Shown here one piece after another: positions 48,593-61,000 of a stretch of 64,000 bases of DNA. The DNA lies in NCBI GenBank assembly GCA_963931925.1, contig OZ007570.1:54345880-54409879 (forward strand), given 5' to 3'. Every line of letters begins with the position of its first letter. The first letter of the stretch is position 1. The DNA is from Onchidella celtica (Eukaryota; Mollusca; Gastropoda; Systellommatophora; Onchidiidae). The notes beneath the pieces were generated by a model that saw only the letters and a program-made list of their open reading frames with translations, had not been told where the DNA came from and made no database searches. Position numbers and translations under genes: made by a program.

Positions 48593-48606
48593 ATTACTTC
48601 TGAAAT

Positions 48607-49917
48607 TATTATCTGTGTTTCAGAGCCCTTTGCTGTCACAAATGGGGTAAAACAGGGTTGTGTCTTAGCCCCAACTCTGTTCAGCATCATGTTCTCTGCA
48701 ATGCTACAAGAAGCCTTTAGCTCTCCTCCTCAAGGGGTAAGCATCAAGTACTGAACTGATGGCAGTCTATTCAACCTCAGGAGACTTCAGGCAAAAACCA
48801 AAACCAAAAGTACTCAAGTCTGTGACCTACTATTTGCTGATGATTGTGCACTTCTGGCACACGATGAGGATAGCATGCAAAACTGTGTTGATAAGTTCTC
48901 TAGTGCCTGTGACAACTTTGGCCTCACAATAAGCACAAAGAAGACGGAAGTGCTCCATCAGCCTACTCCAGACGACAAGTATCCTGTGACCCCAAATATC
49001 AAAGTCCATGACAGTCTTCTGAAGGTGTCGGAGAACTTCACCTATCTTGGCAGTACACTGTCTTCCGCGGCTCGTGTTGATACTGAAATTCTCTCAAGAA
49101 TCAGCAAAGCCAGCTCTGCATTTGGCAGGCTTCGAAAGAGAGTGTGGGATGTTGCCGGCATTCGCACAGACACTAAGCTGAAAGTGTACAATGCTGTGGT
49201 CCTTCCCACCCTACTCTATGGGGCTGAAACCTGGACAGTGTACCAATCGCATGCCAGAAAGCTAAATCACTTTCATCTGGCCTGCCTTAGAAAGATCCTA
49301 AGGATCAAATGGCAGGATAAAATTCCAGACACTGAGGTCCTCAATCGTGCCAAGGAATTGAGCATCTTCTGCCACCTGAAAAAAAATTCAGCTACGTTGG
49401 GCAGGACATGTTGTCAGAATGCCCGACTCCAGACTCCCTAAGCAAATCTTCTTCTCTGAGCTCTCCAATGGAATGAGGAATGTTGGGGCCCCAAAGAGTC
49501 GTTACAAAGACACTCTCAAGCAATCACTGAAGGCCTTTGCCATTGATGTGAGTGAGTGGGAAAAGCTCTCGCTTGATCATGCAAATTGGAGGGCGGCCCT
49601 TACCAGAGGCAGCAAAGCATGGGAAGCTGACAGAGTCCAGCAGGCTATCAAAAAAAGAGAACGGCGCAAGAAAAGGCCCAGTGGTACTGAACCAACGGAG
49701 CACTCTTGTCATTTACGCGGAAGGGTCTGCAGGGCAAAAATAGGACTTATCAGTCACATGAGAAGCCATAAGTCATGAAAGAACAGTCTTTCCATTCTGT
49801 CCTCTGTGTCCTTTAGTTCTTTTTATTGTCCATGTGTTGAAATTCTCAACAATTTCTGTTCTTTATTCCTCTGGTGTTGTTGAGGTCATCATCATACCTG
49901 ATGGACGAACTATTATT
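48607..49917 (+). mobile_element. Young 5'-truncated copy of the 40-44 kb LINE with 14 bp TSD
   Basis: From GTGTTTCAG (48615) to the end, this is almost identical to the reverse complement of the 39965-41260 part of the antisense LINE. The block is flanked by ATTACTTCTGAAAT at 48593-48606 and 49918-49931, a perfect 14 bp TSD, so it arose by target-primed insertion. Eight extra bases (48607-48614) at the 5' junction are not from the element. The coding remnant covers the last RT motifs (FADD), thumb and finger region. It has TGA at 48752-48754 where the other copy has CGA, the same A8 frameshift (49379-49386), and Cys to Arg in the second cysteine of the finger. Confidence 0.9.
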
Positions 49918-50851
49918 ATTACTTCTGAAATGGACAAATGTAACCCTTTTACAAACAAAGGAGCAGACAGATGCGGATTGATGATTGTACTATTCAAGTG
50001 ACAAGTAGCCTTAGGTACCGGTACTAGTCTACTACATGTACATGTATGAAATGTGATGATATGTCTTCAGGACAATTCTTTGAAAGTGAACATAACAGTG
50101 CATAATGTAGTTCACATGTGATGTCAGAATTGTTTAGGATAAATTATTATTGTCTGTACATGTGACTGATCATCAATGTAGAATTAAGTACATTAATTGT
50201 GTAAATTAACACAATTAACCCAGTTCACCTGTAGATTTCTGTTGCTTACACTTGAATATATGCATGTTCAATACATGTTCATGTATGATTTGTCGATGAA
50301 TGAGACTGTTCAGAGAAACTCCATTAAAATGAAGGCCTTTTTAAACCATGCACTGACCATTTGTAGATTGCAGCTCTTCAAAAACATTGCCATTTATGGT
50401 CTTTTAGCCACATACTGGCTGAGTTTTCAGAGGAGAACAAGGCATCAAAATTGATCATTATGGTAATATCAAGGGCTGCATGTTAAACTATTGTTAACTT
50501 GACTTTTGGAGAAAAAAAAATGAGATGTTTGGCATATTTGTAAACCTTGACAGCCCACATAGTGTTAATTTGGGGTTCAATTCTGAAAACAAAAGAGTAA
50601 ATGATTTTTCTAAAAAAAATATTGTAACTACATTGTACATGTATTAAGTCTGATACTGATAAAGAAAGTTGTTCAGTTTTTTGCTTGTCCTGAAAATTTT
50701 CTGAAAAGCGGCTGCCCATATGTGATATAGGATACATGTATTGCTTCTTGCAGGCTTTATGTCTTTCAGCTGCCACCAACTACATGTATCATAGTTGAAT
50801 GTCTGGCACCTAATTGGCAGATTATAGTATTTCCTTGATCTATGCATAGTA

Positions 50852-51586
50852 CAGTGCACTCTCCCGATTACGACATCTCCGAATAACGACATTCTCCCGA
50901 TAACGACATTGACCCCTGGTCCCGATTTTTTTACTATATGTTATTAGTAATAAAACTCTCTAAATAGCGACATACTTTTTAGACCACTCTCCGGATAACG
51001 ACATTGAGTTAGCAATAATCGGCTGTGACTTTGCTAGATACAAAAATAAAAATAGCTAAAATATTGTTTCCGGTCAGTTTTATTTCATTCTCTGAGCCAA
51101 TAAAAACACTTCTTTTCCGACCAATGAAATGTCCTACCAGAGGCACCTCATAGCCAATGAGATCGCTTTGTTATCGGCCAATGAGATCGCTTTGTTATCG
51201 GCCAATGAAAACACACCTGTGTCTATTGTCGTCGGAACAAAAAGGGTGACGCGCATTAAATGAGTCAGTCATCACATCGCTGACCGCTGAATCGATTGTA
51301 TTCACCCGAGAACAATAACGCACCCCAAGATGTCGACAGCTGCTGTTAAAAAAAGAAAGATACTGACAATAGATGCCAACAAAACAACACACACAACACA
51401 CTTCGTGTATTTTACATGTTTGGAAAGTCCGATCACTGATCACCCACTATGGTTGGTACGTTACATTCTAAGGGTCTAACCACACCCCTTTTTCCGCCAT
51501 CTTGAAAATCTCCGAATAACGACATGTTCCCGATAACGACATGCACCTCTGGTCCCGAGCCATGTCGTTATCGGGAGAGTGCACTG
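50852..51586 (+). mobile_element. pogo/Tigger-like deletion derivative with CCAAT cluster
   Basis: The inverted termini CAGTGCACTCTCCCGAT are flanked by TA on both sides (50850-50851 and 51587-51588). Inner CCGATAACGACAT and CCGAATAACGACAT units repeat near both ends. The 735-base interior keeps a promoter-like block with five CCAAT boxes (51097, 51121, 51153, 51178, 51202), two of them in a 25 bp tandem repeat. It then has an ATG at 51330 reading MSTAAVKKRKILTIDANK, which resembles the start of pogo/CENP-B-type transposases (KRK-x-LTI). The rest of the transposase is gone. Confidence 0.8.
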
Positions 51587-51588
51587 TA

Positions 51589-54097
51589 TTAGTATTACAT
51601 GTGTAGTAAGTTATTGTTTCATAAATTTTATGTATTGTTTTAAATGTTATATTTGTTTCTGTTCACAGGCTGGATGATATTCTAAAAATGTAGCAGAAGA
51701 TTAATAACTTTCATCATAATATAAGAGGAAAAAAATCAGTTATAATTTTTAGCTGTTCATAGCACTAGTAGTAATCATAGTTGTTGAGTTAGTAATAATT
51801 TGTACTCTTTTGTTTTTCAACAAAATTTCCCCTGGATAAACCTCTGAGTGAGAAAAGAGTCCTCATCAGCGTGTTACTTAAAGATAGCGTAAATATTACC
51901 ATGTATATGACAAATGATTGTTTGCAAAGAAATATCTTGTGAGCTTCTGCAGGGAAAACCAATGTGGTGCTGTTTTCAGATGTGATACATGTACATTCAT
52001 TACCGGTATTACATGTATTTTGCAAGGATGGAACCAATCACTGAATCAGTGAACTAAGAAATTTTTATTTGACTTCTCAAGTAAAACCTTTGATAATGAC
52101 AGATTTATACATTACATACATGTATGTACAAATAATTTTTTTCGTGACAATCATAATTTTATATTCACACAAAAAAATGGAAACCAGATTTAACCTGACC
52201 TGGTTCCATCCCTGATATTGGGAAAACTGTTAGGGTGAAACGGTATAAAATTAATGTGAATCTTTTTTGATAGATATTTATGTATTATTTCACATTTGAA
52301 TGTCAAAAGTTTGTTTCATTGTAATTAAATTTAACTTGAAATGGCGAAATAAATCACACCCCTTTTATGAGATTTAGCATTTGACATCATTGTCACAACA
52401 GTGAAGCTTCCAATATACCCCAAGTATCAATTATCACTGAAAAAATGTCCTTGTTGTAATGAATGTTCTTGTTAATAATGCAGCAAGATGGCATTTCAGT
52501 CCCATCACAGTAGGCCTACATGATACTTTCACTTTCAACTTCAAATACATTATTAATTTTTTGTGCAGTTTGACAAATCTTTAATTTTAGCTATCATTTT
52601 TTTCTTTTAATTTGCTTTTGAACCATTCAAATGTGACTTGTAAGTTTATTTACCTGCGTTGAATGATTTTCAAACATGGAAAATGAAAATATTAAAGTAT
52701 TCTGGGTGACACTGTCATTGTTCAGTCCTAAAGTATTTTACCTTGCCATTCTTGCTTTCCACTACAAAGACAATAAATTTAAGCATATCATTTATTGCAA
52801 AGACTAGGGCACATCGACTAATATTATACTAATAAGATAATATATAAAGTCAAACATTTTGATAATGAAGAGATGTACAATCTTCCAAACTTGTCTCCCA
52901 GCCCCATATTTAAGGCATTTCTAGCCAAGAAAATTAATATCTTTGTAATTTAAATTCCCTCAGTTCTGTTTGAAAGGGTCCAACACCCCAGATACTCCAT
53001 GGTATGATGGAGACAAGATTGATGAAATGGTTCCAAACTGAACAAAAATTGCCATCTGTTGATGATACTGATACATAGCTAGCAGGAAAATGCTATGTTG
53101 ATTTGATTAAATTGTGTAGACTTACCCTTACATGATTAAGATCATATAACTACATTATTTAAATTACATGTAATTGTTTACTCACTCCCAGTCCCAGTTA
53201 CAAATCACAGACCCAGAGGATCATCATATGCTCTCCACCAATAAAAAATACCACAGCTAACCCTTTCACTGCACCAAGCGCTTTCGCTACTTTTTTCTTA
53301 TGAAAATGAGGTCATATGATTTTATCAGCTAGCTATATTCAGGATTTCCATTGAGCTAAGCTGCTAGTGTTACTCTGTTCTTTGTACGCTGTATACTGTA
53401 CATGTATTAATTATTCATCTCATTGTTTTTTTCAAATTTTGCCTCTCATTCTAGTGGCGGCAGTTATTTCTTTTTGTATTTTTTTATGACATTATGTTAC
53501 TGTCTTGGTAATTGTTGATTTATAACAAGACCAATACATTTAAGCCACTGCTTTCTGAAATTTTGAAATATATGCAAAATTTTAAACTTTCTGAAATAAA
53601 AGTTTTAAACCTCTAATGGCACTTTTATTTCAGTTGATTTATATTTCAAGTGATTGTAAATTGTCTCTGAATCTGATGTGATGTTGCAGATAATGTCATG
53701 CAGATGTATCAACCCTGAAGTATGGCTGGTCCAACTGAACTTCTTACTTCCGCTTAGAGTGTAATGAGAAAAAGAAGTGAATGTAAATGCGCTGAGTTTA
53801 TTCAGTAGGCTATTATCTTATTGATACATTTAGTACATTATAAAGGAATATTTGTTCCTAAATTGAAAAAACAATTCAAGATTCATTTGACTTTTGAGTT
53901 TGACTTCCATCATAAGAAGGACCTGTATGTGATAATGTTACACTATCATCCTCCGTGGAGATGACCAGACACCAGCATGAAAATGAATTTTATAAGCCCT
54001 TCAGGTGCATGCTTTCTAGAAGTTTGCATTTAGCCTGCCCAGATTCATGAAATTTTCACTTCCCGATATGATCACTTGATTTGTTTTGTATTCTTAC
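51589..54097. other. AT-rich stretch, nothing recognised
   Basis: No open frame with protein character, no inverted-repeat borders and no tandem repeat were seen. Only scattered TACATGTA palindromes and short homopolymers occur. Confidence 0.4.
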
Positions 54098-54725
54098 AGT
54101 GTAAACTGAGTGGATCCGATTTCCTCTCCGTTCCCGCTTGTCCTCAGCTTGACCTTTAGTCCCAGTTGCCGAATCACCGGAAGCGTCTCAATATTTCATC
54201 ATCGCAGACTGAGTGCGTCAGTTTCCCTTTCGTGTCCCTTCCCTGCCACTCCCAGTTGCTGAACCGATCACGAAGGTTTTATCTCGCAATTAAAATTTCT
54301 TCGTTTCCTTCCAGCAATTTCATTACTACACACGACCTAGATAGCTACGCCTTCAGTTACAATAGATTCCGTTTCACAAAACAAAGCTCTTATTGCTGCG
54401 GTTCAAAAAAGACAACCTCTGTATGACAAAAGTGATGACAATTATTCAAATCGAGTGTACATCACAGAAGATGATGATATTCACCGAATTCCTCTCTTCG
54501 TTGAAATAAACTGTGGGTCCAGTAAGTTGCAAAGCCTCCATTGTTCTGAGATTAAGAGACTGGTGTGTCCCGTCAGTTCTTACCTCCAGCCCAATGTTCA
54601 CGAGCGGAGAGCAAAGCTGAATCAAAAACGTGCAGCATTCGTTTTCCTGCCATTTTACGCCCATTCAGTTTAAGGTTGCGACACGAAGAGGAATCTAAAT
54701 CGGACCCACTCAGTTCACACGTTTA
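54098..54725. mobile_element. MITE-like element with inverted ends
   Basis: The left GTGTAAACTGAGTGGATCCG (54099) and the right end reversed, GTGTGAACTGAGTGGGTCCG, match over about 25 bases. The interior is about 600 bases with no recognisable protein. No target duplication could be identified, so boundaries are approximate and the superfamily is open. Confidence 0.55.
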
Positions 54726-55042
54726 AGGACCCTTACATTACAGAATTTATGAAATGCAACGCAAGCACCGTTTCCATAAGTGTGTGTTGAGGCATTTCAA
54801 ATCATTTATTTAATACAAAAAGCTGATAAGCATAATCTAGTTTATGTGTGTGTTTGTTTTTTTCAACATTTTTTTCTGAATAAGGTAATACTATCATTGA
54901 ACTCTGAAATCTGATGATTTTTGTTCCTAAAATATCTATCACGCATTAAATTACCATTCCACAACCACAACATATGTAACATTAAACTGATCAAACAACA
55001 AAGCTGCCAAATAATAACATTATTAATTTATTCACTCCCACT

Positions 55043-58000
55043 TTATCTCTTTCCGCCAACACGAGGTGCCTTCATCATTGGTTGCTTGGCGGCCTTCTGT
55101 TGTTTTGGTGCTTTAACAGAAGCGGGCTGTTGAAAAGATGAAGACAAAAATTTAGATTACTCTAACCTAACAACCTTGATACATGCATATATATTTATGC
55201 AATATTTCAAGCACAGATCTCAATCGAAACCCTGTACAGCGAATACACTGTCTTTTCAACCCTGAACAACCTTTCCAAGTTCATTAATTTAGATTTAAAA
55301 AAAAAAAAAAATCTGTCTTAAAACAAAAAACGTGCTGAAAGAGAGTGCAATAGAAACAATGCATTGATTACAATGCACAAACGAGACTGCTGTGTCAGAT
55401 GAAGTAAAGATGCTGCAGTTGTTATGGAGTGGTTTAGCTGCAACACCAGTGCATGACTCCTCCTCACCAAAGTCTACCTGCCTTCCCATCAAAGTCTACC
55501 CGACATAAATTAATTTCATTCTACATTTCTGAAGTCAACCTTTTAAAAGACCTATGAAACCACTGGCTCTACCAACAACAAAAATCAAGCCTTCAGGATC
55601 AGCAGATCAGATTTCAAAGAAATGTATACATTCTATACATTATCTCTTTTTACTATACAAAATACAATCCAAGACTTCCTAACATACTTCTGTGAAACTT
55701 TCACATGCATTGTTCGCTTCAGTGCGCAATGCACATTCCAGTCTTGCTTTGGCAAGCTGATGACTATTTTGTCCTGACTCAAGGCCCACAGACAATGAAA
55801 CAGTATGTGCAACAAACAACACCTTTTATTCCTTTGAAAATGCAATCTTTGAACAGACACCCAAAACCACAATGATGATCAGGTTATCCCAAAAAGCAGG
55901 AAAGGTCTCAAGAAACAGAAAAATCTTTCAAGAAAAAATGTACCTCACTTCAAATGAGTACATGTACTGATTTGATTATCCTGCCACTACCTTAAAGACA
56001 GTAGCAGCCAAGAACTGCAAATCATAAAAACAGTACAGTGCAATCCTAATATCTCGACATCAGTGGGACCGTCTGACTTGTGTCGAGTAAATAGAAAGTC
56101 GAAATAGCAGATTAGTGGTGGAAGAAGAAAAAAAGGGAGGGGGAAAGAAATAATCACAAACATCACCAAAATGGGAAGTGTCCAATAAATAACGCAATTA
56201 TGTCCCCTTTTCTTTTAATTATCAGCATATGTGAGTGTGCATGAGAAAACCCACAATAAGTCGGCAACGTGAGATTTTGAGTTCTGTACATCTATATAAA
56301 AAAACAGCAAGGAAACAAAATTCACTGCTGCGAGGAAGAAATGCCCAGACCTAAAAAAATTACATGTGAAAGATAGTTATTTTTGCTACTATGTCTATTC
56401 CTTTGACATGAAAGCGAAGTATAGTAATTTTGTAATAAATGAAAATAGGCCTAAAAACATCGAATAACGCTTTCTCCTCAATGATCGCCTCCCTCCTGCC
56501 TTTGTTTTGTTTCGACTTTAGTACCACGCATGTCATAAAAAGTAACCATATCAAGCTTGGTGCGCAGTATCCTGGCGCGCATGAGTTCTGAAGCAGGACT
56601 GCAGATTACTACTTTTATTGTAAGAGAGAAAGAGAGAGTACGTCATCGAATAATGCTTGCCATGCGGGTGTTACTGTGCCAGTTGTGAGTTGTTTTCTTC
56701 CTAGATCTACATAATCTGCGTGCTGATTGTGCGTGTTGTTTGCAACCCATTCTTTGAACGGGCCCTTACACTAGTATAATAAAAGACAAAACTTTTCTGA
56801 TAAATAAGTCAGTGACCCCCCCTAAAACAAGATTTTGAGAAAACGGCATTCAGTCCTATAACTAAGTGGCAATAGCTAACTGACCAAGTAATATTGGAGT
56901 TATTGATGTTAGGAGACCGTAGTCTAATAACCAAGCCATTACAGAGATAATAGTGAATAGTGTTCACTGCTCTTTTACAGTTTACCCTGTAACATGCCAC
57001 GGTCCCCTAAACAACAGCCAAGTTGGAAGTTTTTGGATCTTGTGTAGTCTAATTACAAAGCCGTTATAGAGATCATAGTGAGTAGTGTTCACTGCTTGTC
57101 TACAGTTTACCCTGTAACATGCCACGGTCCCCTAAACAACAGCCAAGTTGGAAGTTTGTGTCGGACCCATATTTTCACTTCAAAGCCATTTTTCTCAAAA
57201 TCAGCTCTGCCGACTTATTGTGGGTTTTCTCATTCAGGCTCACATATTGTCACTCGTTCCTCCAATATCACTGTTGTGCAGAGCAGTTGCGTGGCAAAAA
57301 TTTGCCGATATCGGCGAAATGCTGTAGAGAGCTACCAAACACGCAGTGCTTTACTTTTTTTTTTTAACCTCGACCTGATTTTCTTCAGAAGAAGTGATGA
57401 TACCGATAGACACACAGTACAGTACGGCAGTTAACCAGGAGATCTAGGTCAAGGCCTAGTATCAACGGCGCATGAATGTTTCGTGCGGGGAAAAAAAATT
57501 AGTCCGTAGTACTCTCTACTTTTACTGCCGTACGCTTATGCATAGCACTCCACACTCGCGTTAATGAAGCTAAGGGTCATCCTCCATGTCCACACACCCC
57601 CTCTCCTACCCCTCCCCACCAGCACCGCAAAAAGAAATAAGAGGTCTTTCATGCGGGAAGTTGCGTGGGCATTTTTGGTAGCACAATAGTAGATCTAGTG
57701 CACTTGTTTTGCCGCAGGCGGGGAGAGATGTGTCAATATAAGAGGAAAGAATGGAATAACACGTCGAGTTACAGGGAAATATTTAGTAGCATTATAGAGG
57801 GGACAGGATGGGACTTAAAAATTGTGTCGAGTTACCCAGAATATCGACAAAAGCCATGTCGTGATAAGTGGACTGGACTGTATTTTTCAGCACCAGACAA
57901 TAGCAATTTTCAGTAAGGTACACTGATGGTGCTAGATATGTCTATTTTAAATGTACACATATGAGCCCTTACCTTCACAGCCTTTTTCTGGGCCTCCTTC

Positions 58001-61000
58001 ACCTTCATTTTCTCCTTGTGAGCTCTGGAGAGAAATAAGAATGAAATGGGACTAATAGACTGGCCACTTTATTAAGATTTAAGAAATGATGAAACATGTC
58101 CTGGACTAGAGTCAAGGTTAATGATTCGTCACTGAGAAAACTGCACAGACTTCGCAGTGTCTATGTACATATTCTGACACCTTGCGCGGAGAGCTGAGCA
58201 CGTATGGGTGTGTCCCGAGTGCGAGGAGGCTGGTTCTACACCAAAGTAATACCAAAGCAAAGTCACAACTATCAGTTTGAACATGTGATAACTCAAATAA
58301 TGATAAATCTGTCCTCTCAAATTTGAATGATAAATGTTCACATTATATTAAAAAGTGTTCAAAGACTGCATTTATTTTCTTGAGACATCCAATCTTCAAT
58401 TAAAGTTAACATGTTAGCATGTTAGAAACAAATTTTGGAAGGAATATCAAATGTGGTACACAACTTTACTAAAGTTGAGTCTTAGTAAGATCTCTACTGT
58501 GTAACTCAATTGGAACCCTTCCCCAACTTTTAAACAGGGATTCTTTAAGTTTAAGAGGCTACTACCTGACAACACATGACTTTGCTCTATAAGATAAATA
58601 CAAGAATGGTACTCTAAATTATTTAGATCACAGTATGATGAAAGAAGTATACCAAACATTTTGAAAAAGCAAGGCTCCTTCAGGTTTGAACACACAATCT
58701 CTACCTTGGTTTTATAAACCATTGCAAAAACATAACATACATTCCCCAGACTGACTATGGCATGAATCACTCAGTGATGCCAACATGTGAATGTAGATAG
58801 GTTAATGTACAAGCGCACATAGATCTGAAAGACCATGTTAATACAGCCATATAAGTCAAAAGAGTTCAGAAAGAGTTATACATGTAAATCATGATGGTAT
58901 TGTTTTCAAAGAACTATAATACAGGAATAACCATAAATAACCACTCAAGTTTTAACACTTTACTACCATTTCTGCTCTTGTATTCAATTGTTCACCATGT
59001 ACCACTGTTTATCCTGCTCATTAAAATCACAAGGGATTAGGTCATCCTGCCACTTCACAAACTCTTAACTACTGTACAAAGTATTTATAAAGTTCTCAGA
59101 AGCTCAACATGTCCCAGAAAATACTGTTGTCCCTGAACTGGCCCACCTAGCAACTTTTAAGTGGGCATAACAAAATTCAATAATCTAAATCCATGGGCAA
59201 TAATAAATTCCCAGGGTAAATTCTTGATTACCGGCTCAGGCATTTGTAAGTTTATGGATGAAAAAACTTACCTGATGGCCTGTTCACGCTGTGCTTTCCT
59301 GACCTCAGGCTTTTGGTTTCTCTTTGCCATGATGTCACTAAGAGTAGCACCCGTGATAGCTCTCTGGAATTTCTGAGTGCGACGGCTCCTCCTCTTGACA
59401 ACCTCCTCAGCTTGACCCTTCTTGTGCTTCCTTCTATACAGCACTGTCCAGTTGATTTCACGGGGGTTGCGCTTCATTGTGTGAGAACGTTCACATTTGT
59501 GGCTAAGGAAGTTGAATGTCTGTGAGGAAGAAAACAATTTTCAATCAATACAAAACAACCAACTCAAAGGAAACCTTCAAAATCAAACATAAGAGCTTGT
59601 CCTCACTGGACGTTTTTATTGTCAATGCCTGGTGGTTAACACACTCTGAGAATAAAAGGTGCTCGATATTAACCCATATCCCGCGCGCTACCCGTAAAGC
59701 CCGCTGCATGGTCAGTGACCTTACTCATGGAGAATCTTATCTGGGGTCACTGACCCGTGCCGCTATATGCGATGACCACAAACGCTGTCCACGTGGTTCG
59801 GTTTTTATTGATCGGTATGAAAACATTCGCTGCTATGCCTTATCATGCTTGATAATGAATTAACCAGCAAAACCTTAGTCTGTCAGTCTCTAACCAATGA
59901 TCTGACTTATGATTCCAAACTGACAGCTGTAGTTTTCGTGAGAACGAAGCATGATAACTAGCCACGCCCTACACAAATGGTTTCATCCTGATTGATACAT
60001 ACTAATAAACCAATGTGGGCATTTGGAGCAAAGATCATTTCAGAGGTTGTTTCTGATTGGTTCTTAGATACAGACAACTCCAGATGGTGGTCAGCTTGTG
60101 AGAAAATGAGATAATATTGCAAATTTGTTGAGCAACAGTTCGCATGTCGATGTTACATCTTTTGATAGTGTGGGGAGAGCCTTTGAAAGCTTAGTCTTTG
60201 TGATTCCGACCAGTGGTTCACTGGTTAACATGTCCATGTCACAATGCCTTTGATACAGTGAACAATAAGACGGTGGTTACGTCTCAAAAAGGTCAGTGAC
60301 TCGACACGTGAAAATACAGCTTGCGTGTGGCGCGGTAAGCTTGACCTTGCCGACTAAACCCACCCATGCGGAGTGAGCGCTTGAGAGTCAATACCGACAT
60401 TTGCCGCCCTACGCAGGGTGAGGGTTAACTGTGCATGTGAGCCTAATTTGGTACTCCTTTTGAACTTGCACCACCATCAGAGAGACAAAGAACGGCATCA
60501 TGCTTTTCTAATGACTAGATAAGCTCAATGTCATTTATAATTATTTTCATTTATTCCAAAAAATGTTTGATAACTGATGATGATAATGTGGGATAATACT
60601 CATACTCATAGATAATAATTTCAATATTCACCAAAACCCATGGATCTGATCAGACACACTCTTGGCTGATAGAAAGTAGGCCTATTTCTTTCCTCCTCGC
60701 TACTGCCGTACTGGGGTTCCTTGCACCAATTCATCGCAAACGCGCTAGTAAATTTACATCGTAACAGACAATCCAGATACTGAAACCAACTAGGTCTCGC
60801 TCCAATTAGTCCAAGTTCTTGCTGCATAATTTACGATTTACAATGCACAGTCCAAATTGCTCATATTTCTAAGCCTACTAGTACTATCTGTGCAGGCTTA
60901 ATGACCAAAAAAAAAAAAAAAATCTGAACACAGTCAATGCCTAATCTGACAAATTCTATCTCATTGGGCGTGATACTGATAGATAGTAACCTGACACTAA

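Noticed and set aside
54166..54673. Plus-strand frames inside the 54 kb MITE
   Set aside because: They are short and unrelated to each other, and lie inside an inverted-repeat element with no recognisable transposase.
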